Positions 1 to 12,830 are shown, numbered from the stretch's first letter. The stretch: 64,000 nucleotides of DNA from Phylloscopus collybita (GCA_027886175.1 JAJNNQ010000001.1:11532501-11596500), one strand, 5' to 3'. Notes: generated by a model not told the origin, from the sequence alone. Translations and numbers: made by a program.

Positions 1-2410
1 CAAAAAGTTTAGTAAATTTGTTGGCACCACATCAGCCTAAATGAAGGCTTCAGTGTCAAGGAGTGATGCTACCTGGACAAAGTGGATATTCCCTCCTGCT
101 GCACGGGCAGAGCTCCTTTGGCTTTCCCAAATGGAGATTCCACAGCAGAAGACAGAAGCTCTTCACGTCTCTCCTACTTCCTGAATCCCAGTGGATGCTG
201 AACAATTTTGTGGAAAAAAAGCTCCTGAAAGGGGAGAGGCAGAGGGGCTGCTCCAGACTGACAGCTGTCCAACCTATTTGAGGGATTTAAAGCTCTGCAG
301 ATGCTTCTGGGAGCTGTTTGCTGAAGAAACCCTCAAAATCAAACTGAATCTACCCAACATTTCAAATAAAAAGAAGCATCAAAGTTCTCTGCAGAATGAA
401 TTGCTGAACAACTACTCAGCTCTTTAGATCAATTATTCTCAATCTGGTAAAAATGCTGCCCAACTGCTCCAAACAAAGACCAACTGGATTGATGCATTTT
501 GGCTTTAAATCCCTATTGCAATTGGATTTGCCTTCTCTCACAAAGGACTTCAGACTGGCAAGGCTGCCTCCTCCAGCAGAAGAGCACCCCATGCCTTTTT
601 GCAGTGCAGCAGGTTTATTGGCCCTGCCATGCTGCAGCTTGCCCTAGGAGCCAGGGAGAGGGAGGAGTGGCCCAGCCCAGAGCCCCTGGCTCACACAGGG
701 GCTCTCCAGGGCCTTGTTGGCTGGTGGGTAACAGAGCCTGAAAACAGAATTCCCTGCAACTGACCCAAGGACAGGGTGCTCCCCTGAGTGACCCCACACG
801 GCTGCCTCTGCTGAAGGGCCTCTGGAGGGGCCAAGGACCATTTTGTCCAGGAGCTGCTCAAGCTGCCGGGTGCTGGGGTGGGATTGGGAGCCCCCTTCAC
901 ACAGACAGCCTCTCTGGGCAAGGGCAGCTCACAGTGTGTGTCCCCTGAGTGTCACAGCCCCTTGCACAGACACCCTGCCAGCAGCTCTTGCCTGAGGAGC
1001 ACGAGGGGCTGCCCATGTGCTCTGGCAGTGTCCCTGGATCTCGCTGGCATGGCAGGCACGGGGGCTCAGCAGCACCTAAAGCACACAAGGGCATTCCCCA
1101 CCTTGTAATCAGAGTGCCCAGCTTGTGCTCTATTTCCACTGTCCCACAAGGAGGTCTGCTTTTACTGCCCGAAGAGTTATTACTTTACTGTTCTTAACAA
1201 AAGAAGCAATTCAAGTGAGTGTGAACGTGCCCTCCCTGTACTCAGCACCAGCTGCCAACAGCCCAGCACCCTTGTTCTTCTTCCATCATCTCTTGTCCCA
1301 GACAGGTGGGATGGGATGACTGCCATTGCAGGGAAGTCGTAAAGTATAAAATGCTCCATTTGTTCATGAAATGGAAATGTGAATGGCCAGAGAAGGCCCT
1401 TGCAGTGTGTGCTGCTTCACAGCCAGCACTGGGGTGGGCATTGTCCTGTTGTCTGCAGGGATGTCCCATCAGGGACCTGCTCTGAGACATGCAGGGGCTC
1501 CACACAGGTTCCTGCCCCATGTGCTTGGAAGGGAAAGGAGAGGGCATGAGGATTCGGGTTTTAGGAGGCACTCGAAACGTGGCTTGTGGCAGGAGGGGGC
1601 TGTGATGGCACAACCTGCATGCTGAGCCCCCAGACCCCTCAATGTGGCCCTCCAGCACACTCCCTGGGCAGAGGTGGATGAGCATGTCCTGGCTGGGGTG
1701 CAGAGCCCACAGTCCCATCTGGAATATGCCGTGTGGAGACAATAGAGCAAAGTGTAACCACTGTTTACAGAAAAAATTGTCAAGGATTTATTTATTGGAA
1801 GTGACTGAGGAATATGAATTCTACACTCCATTTAAAATGCTTTTTATTTCTCTCAGCCTTGGGGCTCTGAGTACATCTAATTTCACCCATAGCTATAATT
1901 CTCCACCAAACAGTTCCTGCTTCTCCTCTGGGTTCCTGAGGAGTCATTTTGGTTTATGTCCTCTCCCGGCGCAGCTCGTGCTGTGGCTGGAGACAGTTAC
2001 ACGCCGGTGAACTTCCCCAACACCCCCTCCCCAAAGGGGGCACACACATGCAGCGTGAGCCAGTGGCATGCACCAGGAACAGCTTGACACCTCCCTATAT
2101 ATTTATTTTAAAAAATAAAACTCCAAATGTCTTTGTCATGTAGGGCTCTCTCCTGAGGAGTCTTGTATTTCACCGCAGACACTTTGATTGTCCCTACCTT
2201 GCAGCTAACAAACTATTAGTTTTGTTAGTATATTTATTCCACTAAAATTGGAGCCTGTGATTACAAATCCAATGCTGTGATTGAGTCAGGGCTTGAAAAT
2301 AAATCTGTCCGGGGCTCATCTGGCATTTTGGTGCTGGGAGAGGCAGCATCAGGCACTGCCCCTGCAGCCCAGCTGTGGGCTGGAGCATCCAGCTGTGGGA
2401 GCACTGGCCA
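1..2410. other. Unique noncoding DNA, no gene seen
   Basis: Mixed-composition DNA without a recognisable exon or mobile element. Open frames on either strand are short or lack any domain, and none is flanked by convincing splice sites. The part at about 1740-2300 is AT-rich with several AATAAA-type strings and could contain a conserved element. The rest is moderately GC-rich. Confidence 0.5.
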
Positions 2411-2800
2411 CAGGCACAGCCAGGGGACAGCCAGGGCACAACCAGGGCACAGTCAGGGCACAGCCAAGGGACAGTCATGGGCACAGCCAGGGCACAGCCA
2501 AGGGACAGTCATGGGCACAGCCATGGGCACAGCCAGGGCACAGCCAAGGGACAGTCATGGGCACAGCCAGGGGACAGCCAGGGCACAGTCATGGGCACAG
2601 CCATGGGCACAGCCAGGGCACAGCCAGGGCACAGTCATGGGCACAGCCAGGGCACAGCCAGGGCACAGCCAGGGCACAGCCAGGGGACAGCCACGGGCAC
2701 AGCCAGGGCACAGCCATGGGCACAGCCAGGGCACAGTCAGGGCACAGCCAGGGGACAGCCAGGGCACAGTCATGGGCACAGCCAGGGCACAGCCAGGGCT
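2411..2800. repeat. 11-12-bp minisatellite (GGGCACAGCCAG)n
   Basis: About 34 tandem copies of an 11-bp unit (GGCACAGCCAG) mixed with 12-bp variants such as GGGCACAGCCAT and GGGACAGTCATG. The mixed periodicity and absence of TAA/TAG/TGA in the unit leave all three forward frames open, producing Gly-His-Ser-Gln-rich pseudo-frames that are not genes. The GGGCACAGCC core recurs in other arrays of this window. Confidence 0.95.
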
Positions 2801-3925
2801 GGCTCTGCTGGGTCACTGGTCAGGGGATTGGGTTCTGGGGATGGGTTTCCCCAGGTGGGCCGGCAGTGGCTGCAGAGTCTGACTCTTCAAGCAGTGACTG
2901 TGCTGGGGCAGAGGCTGCTGTGCTGCCGCAGTTTGCTCCCAGCACTTCTGGGGCTTGTTGCTCCACAAGGCTCGTGGCACTTGAGCAGTATCTTGGTGAC
3001 ATGACAACCTTTCTGCCAGGCCAGGAGATGCCCCTTCCCAGGAGGGTGCTGGGAGGCGGGGTGGCTGCTGAGCTCCAGCACATGGAGCAGGGTGCTCCCC
3101 TTCCCCACGGGCAGAAGGATGCAGGGGAAGGACAAGGTAAGCATATGGATGTGCATCACAGCAGAAATTAAACTCCTGTTCTTTGGGTTTTTAGGAGCAA
3201 GTTGTTATTTCCCTCTATTTCAGTTTCTTCTCCAAAAGCAAGGATGGCAGCTCATCCTCTGGGATGGGAGCTCTCTCTGCACACGGGCACACAGATTGCC
3301 AGGGACTCAGTCTCAGCCTGGCCCCCCAGGGTGGCTGTGCCCAGAGGAGGGAGGGATGGCTGGGGTGCCCCTGACTGGGACCAGGCCAAGGAGAGAGCTA
3401 GGGAGTGAGACAGGAGAGGGACAAGGTGGTGCTCTTACTGTTCTGATGTCCCTCCAGATTATTTCCCAGACAGCTCCTTTGCTGTGGAGTTTTGCTTGCT
3501 TTGAAATAAAGGAGCTGTTCTGTTCCTGCAGGTAGGCAGTGACAGCATTTGCACTGCCTGGATATCACTCCGTGCAAGCTCTGAGGAGAGGAAGGAGCAA
3601 GGCAGAAATCACAGCCTCCCACAGGTGATGCAGAGTCCCCCGGTGCCGCGTGGCTCGGGGACAGTGACCTCGCCGGCAGGCGGGGCTGCCCAGGTACCTC
3701 CCGTGCCCCTCTGGCCGCTCACAGGAGCCGCTGGTTCCGTCCCCGGCCGCAGCAGCACAGAGCCGGGGTGATGCAGGGGCTGTCCCTGCACCCTCCTTGG
3801 CTGGTGCCCACCTGAAGCCCGGCTATGAGCTCCCTGTCCTGCCCCCCAGCCTGGCACCCCGGGCTGTGCCACCTGCGGCTCCGGGTCCCCAGACAGGAGC
3901 ACATGCACCACCGTATGTACATGGG
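2801..3925. other. GC-rich unique DNA, no gene seen
   Basis: GC-rich, moderately CpG-containing sequence (strongest at about 3640-3900) with no recognisable exon, repeat or mobile element. Short open frames on both strands have no recognisable domain. Confidence 0.45.
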
Positions 3926-4760
3926 GGAAAAACCTGTCAGGGAAGATTAAAACCCCAGACAGTCTTTATTGTAAGATTGTTTTTTCCATTTATTTATCCC
4001 CTTTTTTCCCCTTTTAGCAAGAGTAGTCAGGGTTTGATATGATTAGAATTGCAAATCTTGCATGTTAAAAGGGAAGCACTGAAGTAAAAGGATGCTGCTT
4101 GTGTAATGAGACACGTTTTAAATCCAGGCTAGGTAAATTTGGTGTTGAGCATAAAGGGTATGAAATAAACTCGCAGTGAGCTCAGCAAATGCCCCAAGGC
4201 GCGTCCCCATTAGTATTCCCATTTGTGAGCTCACTTCATAAGACTAATGGAGTTGCTACCTGGGGACATTAATTGTGCATGACACCATTGCCGAGCCTTT
4301 GTGCACTCTTACTAATATCACAGTGCCTCCTTGACAAAACGCCTGCAAAGATTACAAACATACCTAAAATAACTGCCACATTCACACTCATATTTGACAG
4401 GGATCTTCGAGTTCAGTTACAATAGAATTACCATCATTTCTTACACCTCTGGCTTTTTATTACATTAAACAATGGTTGATATTGCTTCCTTAAACCAGTG
4501 TCAGATTGTGTAAAATCTCTCTATCTCAGGCTTTTCTATTAAGCCTCCCATTTATCAGAGGAATGTATAGCTTCCATACTTGACTCTTACTACAAATATT
4601 ATATATTATATTCTTATGCACACGCACACATCACCCTTCCTCTGTGTTAAAGGCACAGCAACATTTTTGAGTCTTTGCAATTAACACCAAAGGGCTCTGC
4701 TATCGTGTGAGGTGCTCCCACCATTAATTATAACATCATCTCTGGGGGAAAGCCTTCCTG
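3926..4760. other. Candidate conserved noncoding block, AT-rich
   Basis: About 830 bp of AT-rich, complex, non-repetitive sequence with no long open frame, flanked by GC-rich DNA. It contains homeodomain-type TAATTA at 4725-4730 and other ATTA cores. Sharp AT-rich islands of this type in avian gene deserts often correspond to conserved enhancers. This is inference from composition; an alignment to chicken or lizard would decide. Confidence 0.35.
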
Positions 4761-5655
4761 AGTCCGGGCTCCCTGTTTTGAATCCCAGTGTCCAGGATTA
4801 AGATGATGGATGAGAGGATTTGCTAAATTCACAGCAACCAGGGCAAGATTCTGTTGAGGAAAGCAGATGAATTAGGGTCTTCTGGAGCTCTGACACACCA
4901 GGCTTGGCCTTTTCAGGGCTCTGGGGGGCTCCTCACCAGCGTGTCTCCCCAGTCCAGTCTTTTGGGTCTCCCCTCCAGCCCCAGTGGCTGTGTCCACTGC
5001 TCCCCCAGGGCTGCCAGGGCTCCAGGGGCCTCCCACAGCTGCACTGAGAGGCACCAGTGGGACACCAGGGCAGATTTCATCCCTGAAAGAGATGTTCAAA
5101 CAAGGTACCAAAATGAATGGCTGTAAAACCTTTGAGGATTCAATGCTCAGATGCTCGGAGGAGGGGCTCAGTCCTTCACAAATAATTTTTTTTAAAATAT
5201 ATTTATTAAAAAACCTAAGTGTTTGCATTTTTTTTTCTGGCATTGGCACCATTTGTGCCCCAACAGCCTTTGATTTTCTCTTTCCCCTCTGTACTAGAGC
5301 CTTCTCTGAGGAGAAGAGCCTTGCCAAGCTGCAGGTAAGGGAAAATTCATTGATGTGCATTAGGAAGCTCCTCATCCTACCTTTGCTCTCCCAGAGGTGG
5401 CCATGGCTTTGCTGTCAGCCACCCAAGGACATCCTGACTTTAGCATGCAGCAGCACTAAATGCCCAAAGGAAAAGCCTGGCTTCATATTCTCTAGACAAC
5501 AAAACACTTTGTCTGGAGACCTTTGAGATGGACCAGGTAAGGACCATGTGGAGACATGAGAGAGAAGCTGTGGTTCTGCTCCTGTGGTTATAGCTGGGAG
5601 AGACTGGGGTTGGATCTCAGCTGCAGCTGTAGAGGATGACACTTCAGGAATGGCT
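4761..5655. other. Mixed unique DNA, no gene seen
   Basis: Moderate-GC sequence with a T-rich stretch around 5185-5240. An open frame on plus at about 4984-5526 has no recognisable domain and crosses poly-T, so it is not called. Confidence 0.45.
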
Positions 5656-5821
5656 ATTTCTCTTTCTCTTTCTCTTTCTCTTTCTCTTTCTCTTTCTCTT
5701 TCTCTTTCTCTTTCTCTTTCTCTTTCCCTTTCCCTTTCTCTTTCTCTTTCCCTTTCCCTTTCTCTTTCTTTCTCTTTCTCTTTCTCTTTCTCTTTCTCTT
5801 TCTCTTTCTCTTTCTCTTTCT
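5656..5821. repeat. (TTTCTC)n polypyrimidine microsatellite
   Basis: About 27 hexamers of TTTCTC with paired TTTCCC variants, giving roughly 165 bp of uninterrupted pyrimidines on plus (purines on minus). One TTTC slip occurs near 5766. The tract has mirror symmetry suited to triplex (H-DNA) formation. It gives open Leu-Phe or Ser-Leu frames on plus and Lys-Glu-Arg frames on minus that are not genes. Confidence 0.97.
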
Positions 5822-6279
5822 ATTGACAGCGTTTATTGGAACTAATGTATTAATTATCAGTTTGCAGTGGTGCCTGTCAGCAGTCAATCACATATTTCTT
5901 TACAAACTTGTTCTACAACTTGCTGCAGCAGGAAAAGGCACAAGGGGATCACGGGCAAAGCTGCCTCCAGGGTCTGGAGACTTCTTCCTTCCTGGGGCTG
6001 GTCCTGTCCCACACCTCCTATCCCCAAACAAGCATTGATGTCCAGGCAAGAGGAGCCCCCAGGGCCCAGCAGGGCTTTGCATTGGATATTTCAGAGGAGC
6101 CCTGAAGAAGTGAGCTTGAGCTGAGAAACACACAGCACACGCATACGGCTGATCCACCCTGTGGAGCTGGCACAAAGTCTTTTCCTGCTGTCTCATTGAC
6201 TTCTTGCCAAAAAAGGTTAAAATGCTGGAGTTTTCTCTGGAATTCTGAAGTTGGGACTTAAAAATACTTCAAACACTTG
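5822..6279. other. Unique DNA, no gene seen
   Basis: AT-rich just after the microsatellite (5822-5910), then GC-rich. No exon or repeat recognised. Confidence 0.4.
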
Positions 6280-6540
6280 GTTTAATAGACCTTCGCATCA
6301 GCGTATTCCCAGTTTCACACAGCTCCCTAGTGACACGGGACCTTTTGTCAAGCACATATGAAATTAAGTGAAATAAAAATCATATTAAAAATTATTACCA
6401 TCTAACAGCCATTAGTCTGCACATTGCTGTCACGTCTTGATGGATTTCTCACTTAGTTCAATGAATGTTCTAACGACAGTGATAAAATCACTCAGAAAAA
6501 AATATAATAAACTGTTAACCCTTCACGTGGCTGCTTGTTT
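6280..6540. other. Candidate conserved noncoding block
   Basis: AT-rich complex sequence with ATTA-type cores, low CpG and no open frame of note, bounded by GC-richer DNA. Called on composition alone. Confidence 0.3.
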
Positions 6541-7060
6541 TTCAAATCCCTTTAAGAACTGTTCAGCAGTGAGTTGCTCCCCAGGGTACTCGCCTGTAGA
6601 TGAAAACCTGCCTCTGCCTGACTTGGGTATGATGGAGAGGGTGGAAATCCTGTTCCAACCCTCCCCAGTGAGGGACATGGCACAGCTGGGGACTGTCCTG
6701 GCAGCCCAGGTAACTGCTGGAGTGACACAGCCCTTTGTCCTTTCAGAGCAAGCCCAGGAATTCCCCGGGCTCCAGTTCCCTTGAGGAGCACTGAACAGGC
6801 TCCACGACAATGATTCTGTGGTGCCCAGCACATCACAGTTCAGGAAACAAATCACTCTGTTCCCTGAGAGACCCAAGGGTGCCAGAGGCTCAGTGCTTGG
6901 CTTGGGCAGCACCACAGGGGTCCTGAGGCATGCATGGGAGAGGAGAGGTGGTGACTTGGGTCCCAGGGCACAGGTGAGAACAGGGAGATGGTGACTTGGG
7001 GTGCTGGAGCTTGACAGAGCAGCTGTGGAAGTACAGCATGCCTCCCCGAGAAGGGCATCT
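6541..7060. other. GC-richer unique DNA, no gene seen
   Basis: No recognisable exon or repeat. A short imperfect direct repeat (GGTGACTTGGG) occurs at about 6949 and 6989. Confidence 0.4.
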
Positions 7061-7335
7061 GCAGTGGGCTATTAACACAGAGCTACTTAACGGGCAATCA
7101 GCACGGCCTCGTTAATAAAATACATCCATTTGAATGCCATGAATTACTCTGTGTGCTGCTGGAGTTCTCTGGCTAATAGCAGCCTCGGCAGCCTGGCATT
7201 GCTGGGTTTGTTGTGTCCTGCACATTTAATGCACGCTTACTGCTATGGAGAATAGTGGGTAAGATGTAAATGACAGACTGCAGGAGCAGACGTGGCAATA
7301 TAATAAACTCAGTTGGCACTTCTCCTGAGTTGTAT
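7061..7335. other. Candidate conserved noncoding block
   Basis: AT-leaning unique sequence with CATTTAATGC-like and TTAATAAA strings, repeat-free, between GC-rich flanks. Composition-based call. Confidence 0.3.
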
Positions 7336-8240
7336 TTAGCCTACCACGTTGGGTGGAAGGCTGGCAGTGGGCCAGCCTGTGCAGGCGCTGGTGCACGGGA
7401 CATGCCCGCCACAGGCACAGGTGGCAGCAGGACCCTGACGCTCCTGCAGGTGATGTTGGCTGTTGTCACAATGTCTCCTCTCCGCTGGTGCTGCCTGTCA
7501 GAATCCATTCGACACAGAACAGGAGCCGGTGTTTAACTCCCCCAAGTGTTAAACCTTTGCTCTCTGAGCAGGAAGGTCCCGAGCCCTGAGGGCATTGCTG
7601 GCTGCTGGAGCCCGAGGGAAGTGAACACCTTTTTGTGGCTGTTGTCACTCAGCAAATTGTTCTGCAAGACACCTGATTGTGGTATTAGAAAGACAGATTG
7701 ATGTTCTCAGGAAGATCAATGAACTTGCCAGGCTTTGTGGTGACACGCAGCTCGCCTCCCTCTCGGTGCAGTGACAGCCCAACATCCCCCTGAGAGGACA
7801 CCAAGGGTCCCTTCCCACACCCCTGGGACCTGCTTCCCCAGCACCCAGACACTGCAGGACCTTGCTGCTGGTGGGAGGAAGCTTGCAGAAGAGCAGCAAA
7901 AATTAGCAGCATTTGGAGGGAACCAGAGATGATAGATGAGATTTTGGGCAGACTGCTTTAGGAAGAAAGCAAGCTCTGGGGCAGGGGAAGCAGCAGCCTG
8001 GTACCCGCTGTGAGCACGGCCAGGGCCGGCAAGTGTGAGCTTCTCCTGGGATGCTGGAGAAGAGGGAGGGCTCTGCTTGGTGCCTCAGGGGAGGTGGTGA
8101 AGAGGCCATGCAGAGGCAGGCTGGCAGAGGCTGGGCTGGCAGAGCCCTCCCCACGGAGCTGCGGCACCTCCAGCGCAGAGACGGCGGCAGCGCGGCCCGG
8201 CCAGGCCGGAGCTGCTCCGGAGCACCTCGGCCATGCAGGA
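7336..8240. other. GC-rich unique DNA, no gene seen
   Basis: GC-rich with local CpG enrichment at about 8160-8230. Frames open on both strands but without domains. Confidence 0.4.
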
Positions 8241-8600
8241 GCCAGGTGCTAAATGGGAAATCTGATTGTTCATCCTTTGTTTTCCTCCTTCCATGCCGAG
8301 AGTGAATTAAGTCAAAGCCAATTCTGGGGAGAAGCGGATCTCTTCTACCATCCATCATGGACGAGAGCACGGCTGGGCAGATCTACAGGCCTCTGAAGGC
8401 CTGTACGGATATGTTGTCCCAAATCTCATCTCCATGGCTCATGGTGATTGATCTCAGCTATTCAGACCTGTGGAGCTCAATGATTTCTCTCTCCTAACCT
8501 CTACCTGGTTCCTGCTGTATTTCATATGGAGAAGATTCTTGTAGAAGTGTTACGTTTTGAAAATAAACCTAATCAGGTCTGAAACAATGGGACTGAATCC
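8241..8600. other. Candidate conserved noncoding block with small hairpin
   Basis: Balanced-composition unique sequence. A perfect 9-bp inverted repeat with a 4-nt loop lies at 8384-8405 (TACAGGCCT, loop CTGA, AGGCCTGTA). No exon could be supported. Called a candidate element because it is complex, repeat-free and distinct from its GC-rich left flank. Confidence 0.25.
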
Positions 8601-8982
8601 TTTTGCTGCTGTGGCTCCAGCATGGATGCCAGAGTTGCCCGTGGTTATCCTGTACTGAGCTGAGCTGCTGGGCTGAAAGGCATCTCTTTCCTGCACCCTC
8701 ATGTTTGTAGGACATGAAGGAGCTGTCTTCCTGAGCTGGGGCACTCAGTAACATTTTTATGCAAAGAATTACAGACATGTAGGCATAGAACAGGCCTCAC
8801 CTAATCTGTCTCTCTGCAGTGAGGCAAGATCACAGACTCCTTGTAGATGTTTCTCTACCCAGTGAGTAAAACCCCTCAGTGACCTTCCACAGCCTGTATT
8901 TTGTATGACTTATGGTTTGGGAGATGCTGCCTTATCTCACCTAGGTTTTCCTTCCTGCAAGGGCAGCACAGTATTTCTGTAT

Positions 8983-8986
<4 letters not shown>
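8601..8986. other. Unique DNA, possibly degraded repeat
   Basis: No gene. The segment ends in a long A tract, so it could be an old retroposed sequence, but no family was recognised. Confidence 0.3.

Positions 8987-9013
<27 letters not shown>
8987..9013 (+). repeat. A27 homopolymer
   Basis: Uninterrupted run of 27 A. Avian CR1 elements do not leave poly-A tails, so this is either a mononucleotide microsatellite or the tail of some other retroposed transcript. Confidence 0.95.
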
Positions 9014-9016
<3 letters not shown>

Positions 9017-10130
9017 CAACCATTATTTTTATCCCAAACTTTTGTGTCCTCAAAGACTTTAATGGTCAGAGCTCCTCTGATTCACAATAAGTAGTTCCAC
9101 CCCCCCAGCTTCCAGTATCATCCACTGCATTTTCTGAACCTGCAGAGTTTCTGTTGCCCCTGGATTCTTTCCCATTTTCTGTTCACTTAAAAGGGAAAGC
9201 TGAGGATATCCCTGGAAAGACCAAAGTTGAATTTCCTCTCAGGCTACAAATGTGGGATACATTTTCCCTGCCTTTTATCAGAGCATCACATTCCTGACAG
9301 ATGCCGTGGTTATTGCAGACCCTGGATCTTCCCCAGCTTCTGCTTACTCAAGCAGTAATCCCTACTCTGCATTGTGTGTGATTTTTTCTCTCCCACCTAG
9401 AGCTGCTCTGTGCTTGTCTTTACCAAATTGCACCTCACTGGTTTCAGACTGTGGCCAGTGATGTGGGGATGAGTTTGAATTCTGCTCCTGCTTCTGAATT
9501 GCTCACAAAGCCCTTTGCTGGGGCACCTGCAGGATGTGCCTCAGACAAGAGGCTGGAGGCCAGGGCAGCCACATGGGCTTCTCCTGGGGGCTGCTCAGGC
9601 TGCTGCCAGGCAGGTGACACTTACCCCTTGAGCACGGGGCTGTGTGTGCCTGCTGTGCCGTGGGGCAGGCGGGGATGCAAGGGATGCTGCATCTCCTGCA
9701 TAGGAGGAACTTCATGGAGACAGCCTGGGCAGGAAAAGGCAGAGGGAAAGGGAAGAACGGGCTCCAAGCCTATTGCCAGTGTAAATTATCTCAGCCTGTT
9801 AGTGCTGCCCATAAAGAGGTCTGTGTAACTGCAAGTGCACCACTCCAGAGACAACTGCAGGGAGCTTCATCACTGCAAACCGAAGAGGATGCCCTGCTTA
9901 GTGTAAGAGGTTCCAGAGGACAGGTTACAGCAATGAACAGGTTACAGGGCAATGAAAGCCAAAGGACACAGGGACAAGGCACTTTAAGCTCTTCCTCCTT
10001 GTGTGGGTCTGTGAAGAGCAGAATTTGGCATCATTAGCTGTGCCCAAATTCTGCTGAATGACCTGCAAGCAGTGCCTTCCCCTTCCTCTTCATGCCTGAA
10101 CACATCTTATTTGTCAGTGGAAAAGTTTCC
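9014..10130. other. Unique DNA, no gene seen
   Basis: Mixed composition. Open frames at about 9451-9828 and 9642-10037 on plus overlap in different registers and have no recognisable domain. Confidence 0.4.
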
Positions 10131-10790
10131 TCCTAATGAATTTGCCACAAAAAGGAGAAAAATGGCCGTGGCCTAACATGGAGAAAACGGCAAATCTGAT
10201 GGTGGCAATTAAGCAGAAAACGAGACAGGGATCTGCAGGCGGCCCGGAGAGAAGGGGTTAAATTGCCATGGAAACAACCATGCATTATTTACATGGCCTA
10301 ATGAATAAAACATTTAAGTAGTAGGCTAATAAATTTCAGAACACAAAGCAAAGTAAGCTATGATTTAAATATATGCCTCTGATGAATATAACTTGAGTTA
10401 TAGAGCTGAAGCAGTGGGAGACCCAGCTCAGTTTTACACCCTCATCTCACTAACATGAAGGTATATCTTCTTTTTAATAAATGATTTTTCCAACGAGCAC
10501 ACAAATTGGCATGAAATTCTCTCCTGTCAGGCATCCTGAAGCCTTTTCTAATAGCTTTTCTTGTGAATTTCTGTTGAGGTAGGAATGCTTTTGTTTTGGT
10601 TTTTTCCCCTCCTGCACATTCTGCCAGATTTCCGAGCAGGATAACATTAGCAATCAATTTGTTAAACTGTTAGCAGAACATATGTCGGAAGGTTTCAAAC
10701 AGACCCAGACTGAAAGATGTGTTGTTTATTGTGTATCAGATATACGTGTGATCCATATGGCTCCGAGTGCAGGATCCCTTTGTTTCCCAC
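10131..10790. other. Candidate conserved noncoding blocks with X-box-like motif
   Basis: Two adjoining AT-rich, complex, repeat-free segments (about 10131-10430 and 10441-10780) with very little coding potential. The first contains ATTGCCATGGAAAC at 10262-10275, close to the RFX X-box, and many ATTA and TTAAGT-like strings. One of the better conserved-enhancer candidates in the left third of the window, but unaligned. Confidence 0.4.
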
Positions 10791-11768
10791 CCACTGCAGA
10801 TTTCCACCCATGCTCTCCACGTGGAGCTGGGGAGAGCGGATCAGCCAGGGACACACCTCAGTAGGGCACCTCACCGGAGCCTGCCCCAGGAGCACAGGGG
10901 GTGGCTCAGGTGGGAAGGGTGTCTGGCAGGCTGGGAGGGCTCCCTGTGTGCTGGTGGGACGTGGTGCTGAGCACCAGGAAGGCCCAGCAGGGCCCGTGCA
11001 GAGCAGGCCTGGCTTTCTCTGGCAGGGGCTGTGCCAGCTGCCCAGCAGCCCCTCCACCTCGGGGGAGGAGTGGGTAACGTGCACAGGCGAGGGAGAGCAG
11101 GGAGCCTCCTCTCACATTTCCCTCTGCCCTGATGGTCAGGAGAAGCCAGGCTGGCACACATGCTGGGGAACAATGCACAGGCCCAACAGGGACAGCTTTC
11201 CACTCTCTGGAACCATTTCCACCTCTGCTCTCTGCTGCAGAAGCAGCCCTGACACGTACCGGGGACAGTGGCGGCAGGGCTGGGCAGCTCCAGGCAGCCA
11301 CAGGGCAGGGGCCAGGGGCTGGGCAGGTATCAGACAAGCATTCCAGGGAACTCCCAGCAAAGAAGGGAACCCTGAGCCTCCTCTGCCAGTGGGGTGACGG
11401 TGGTTGTGCTCAGGGTGCTGCGGCTTGGCCGCCTGCCTGGCAGCCAGGTGGGACTCCTCTATTTCTTGCACCGTTTTCCTTCCATGGGCAAGTTGAAATC
11501 TGCTGCTGCTATTTTTAGAAAGATGGTATCTATCAATCCATGGAGCAGATTGCTGGCCACAAAGATAGATGAAACAACAGCTGGTGCTTCAGAGAGGGAT
11601 CAGGACAGTGGAAAAGCTGCTGCTTGCTGAGCCCACATACTCAGCTGTCAGCGGCCACTTTGAATGTGGGAGCTCAGGGAGCCCAGAGGCCCCGTGGTGT
11701 TTGCTCTGCTGGGGGCCCCCAGTCACAGCAGCCTCCACTCAGGCATGGGAGCAGGCTGGGGTGTCCTC
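10791..11768. other. GC-rich unique DNA, no gene seen
   Basis: GC-rich. Open frames overlap on both strands (for example 10717-11397 plus and 10906-11337 minus) with low-complexity Gly/Pro/Ala/Ser content and no domain, as expected of stop-poor GC-rich DNA. Confidence 0.45.
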
Positions 11769-11844
11769 TTCCTTCCTTCCTTCCTTCCTTCCTTCCTTCC
11801 TTCCTTCCTTCCTTCCTTCCTTCCTTCCTTCCTTCCTTCCTTCC
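11769..11844. repeat. (TTCC)19 microsatellite
   Basis: Nineteen perfect TTCC tetramers (76 bp) with no interruption. A long uninterrupted array of this kind is expected to be polymorphic in length. Confidence 0.98.
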
Positions 11845-12830
11845 CCTCAAAAATCATACTTTAACCTTAAATAACAAAATATTTACTGAAATTAAATTTT
11901 GAATAATGTATCTCTCTGCAAAAAATGCCATTTTTAGTCCTAAAAAGTGAAGCCTGAAGGGAGAGGTCTGTAAGACCAAGCAGTGTTGCTGACAAAGCTT
12001 CAGAGACAATCTGTTCATCGGGTCAAGATGTGCCCAAAAGTAAGTTCACCTTTAACAACTAGTCAGCTAGTAAATAAAAGAGAGTTTAGCCTTTGTCTTG
12101 ATTATCAGGACCATGACAGTTTTGGTTCAGAGAGAATGATTTTCTGGATAAATCCAGAAGTTAAAAAAAAAAAAGAAAAAAGAATGATCACATTGCTGAC
12201 TGGTAGACAGGAGATGTGGTGGGGGAAGAAACCAGATGAATTGTGTTGTCTAAACAATTTGTTATGAATTATCCAGTCAACTGTAATGAAAACATATGGG
12301 CAAAAATCACAAGAAACTCCTCCAATGTTTTAAAATGTGAGTGATGCTGATATTGACTGGGCGCTCTGTGTATTGGGGTTGCAAAAGAGGACACTGAAAA
12401 GAACTGGGGGGACCCAATTCCCAAAAGGGAAATGGAGGAGTTTCAGCATTCCAGCAAAAGGAAAGCACTCCTTTCATTGTATGGGGAGGTTTAGAAATGT
12501 TTCGTTTCGTTCTGATTTTGAGAAAAAAACCATGAGAACTGTCAGAATTTCCCCCCAAAAGGAGGACTCTGAGCCCTGCCACCGGGCAGCATCTCTTCAG
12601 CGGGCTTTGCGCAGGGCTGGGGGGGGCCCTGCAGCCCCCGTGCTGAGCCCCCTCCTGAGTGCCGGGAGCAGCGGGGACAGGGCAGCCCGGGCAGCCCTTC
12701 CCGCAGCCCCTCTGTCCCCAGCAATAGCACAGACGGAGTGACAGCCATGCAAACGCGGCCGGGCGTGGGCAGCGCTGCCGCCTGAGAACGGCCCTCGCTC
12801 TCCTCCCGGTAATTAATGGCTCTGGAAAGT
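11845..12830. other. Unique DNA, AT-rich then GC-rich, no gene seen
   Basis: AT-rich to about 12300 (with an A-rich stretch at about 12162-12183), then mixed. A 210-codon open frame on minus (12307-12939) has no recognisable domain and straddles an AT/GC boundary; not called. Confidence 0.4.

Noticed and set aside
1241..1265. REST-like string near CTCAGCACC
   Set aside because: Right half-site is misplaced and poorly matched; not a canonical RE1.
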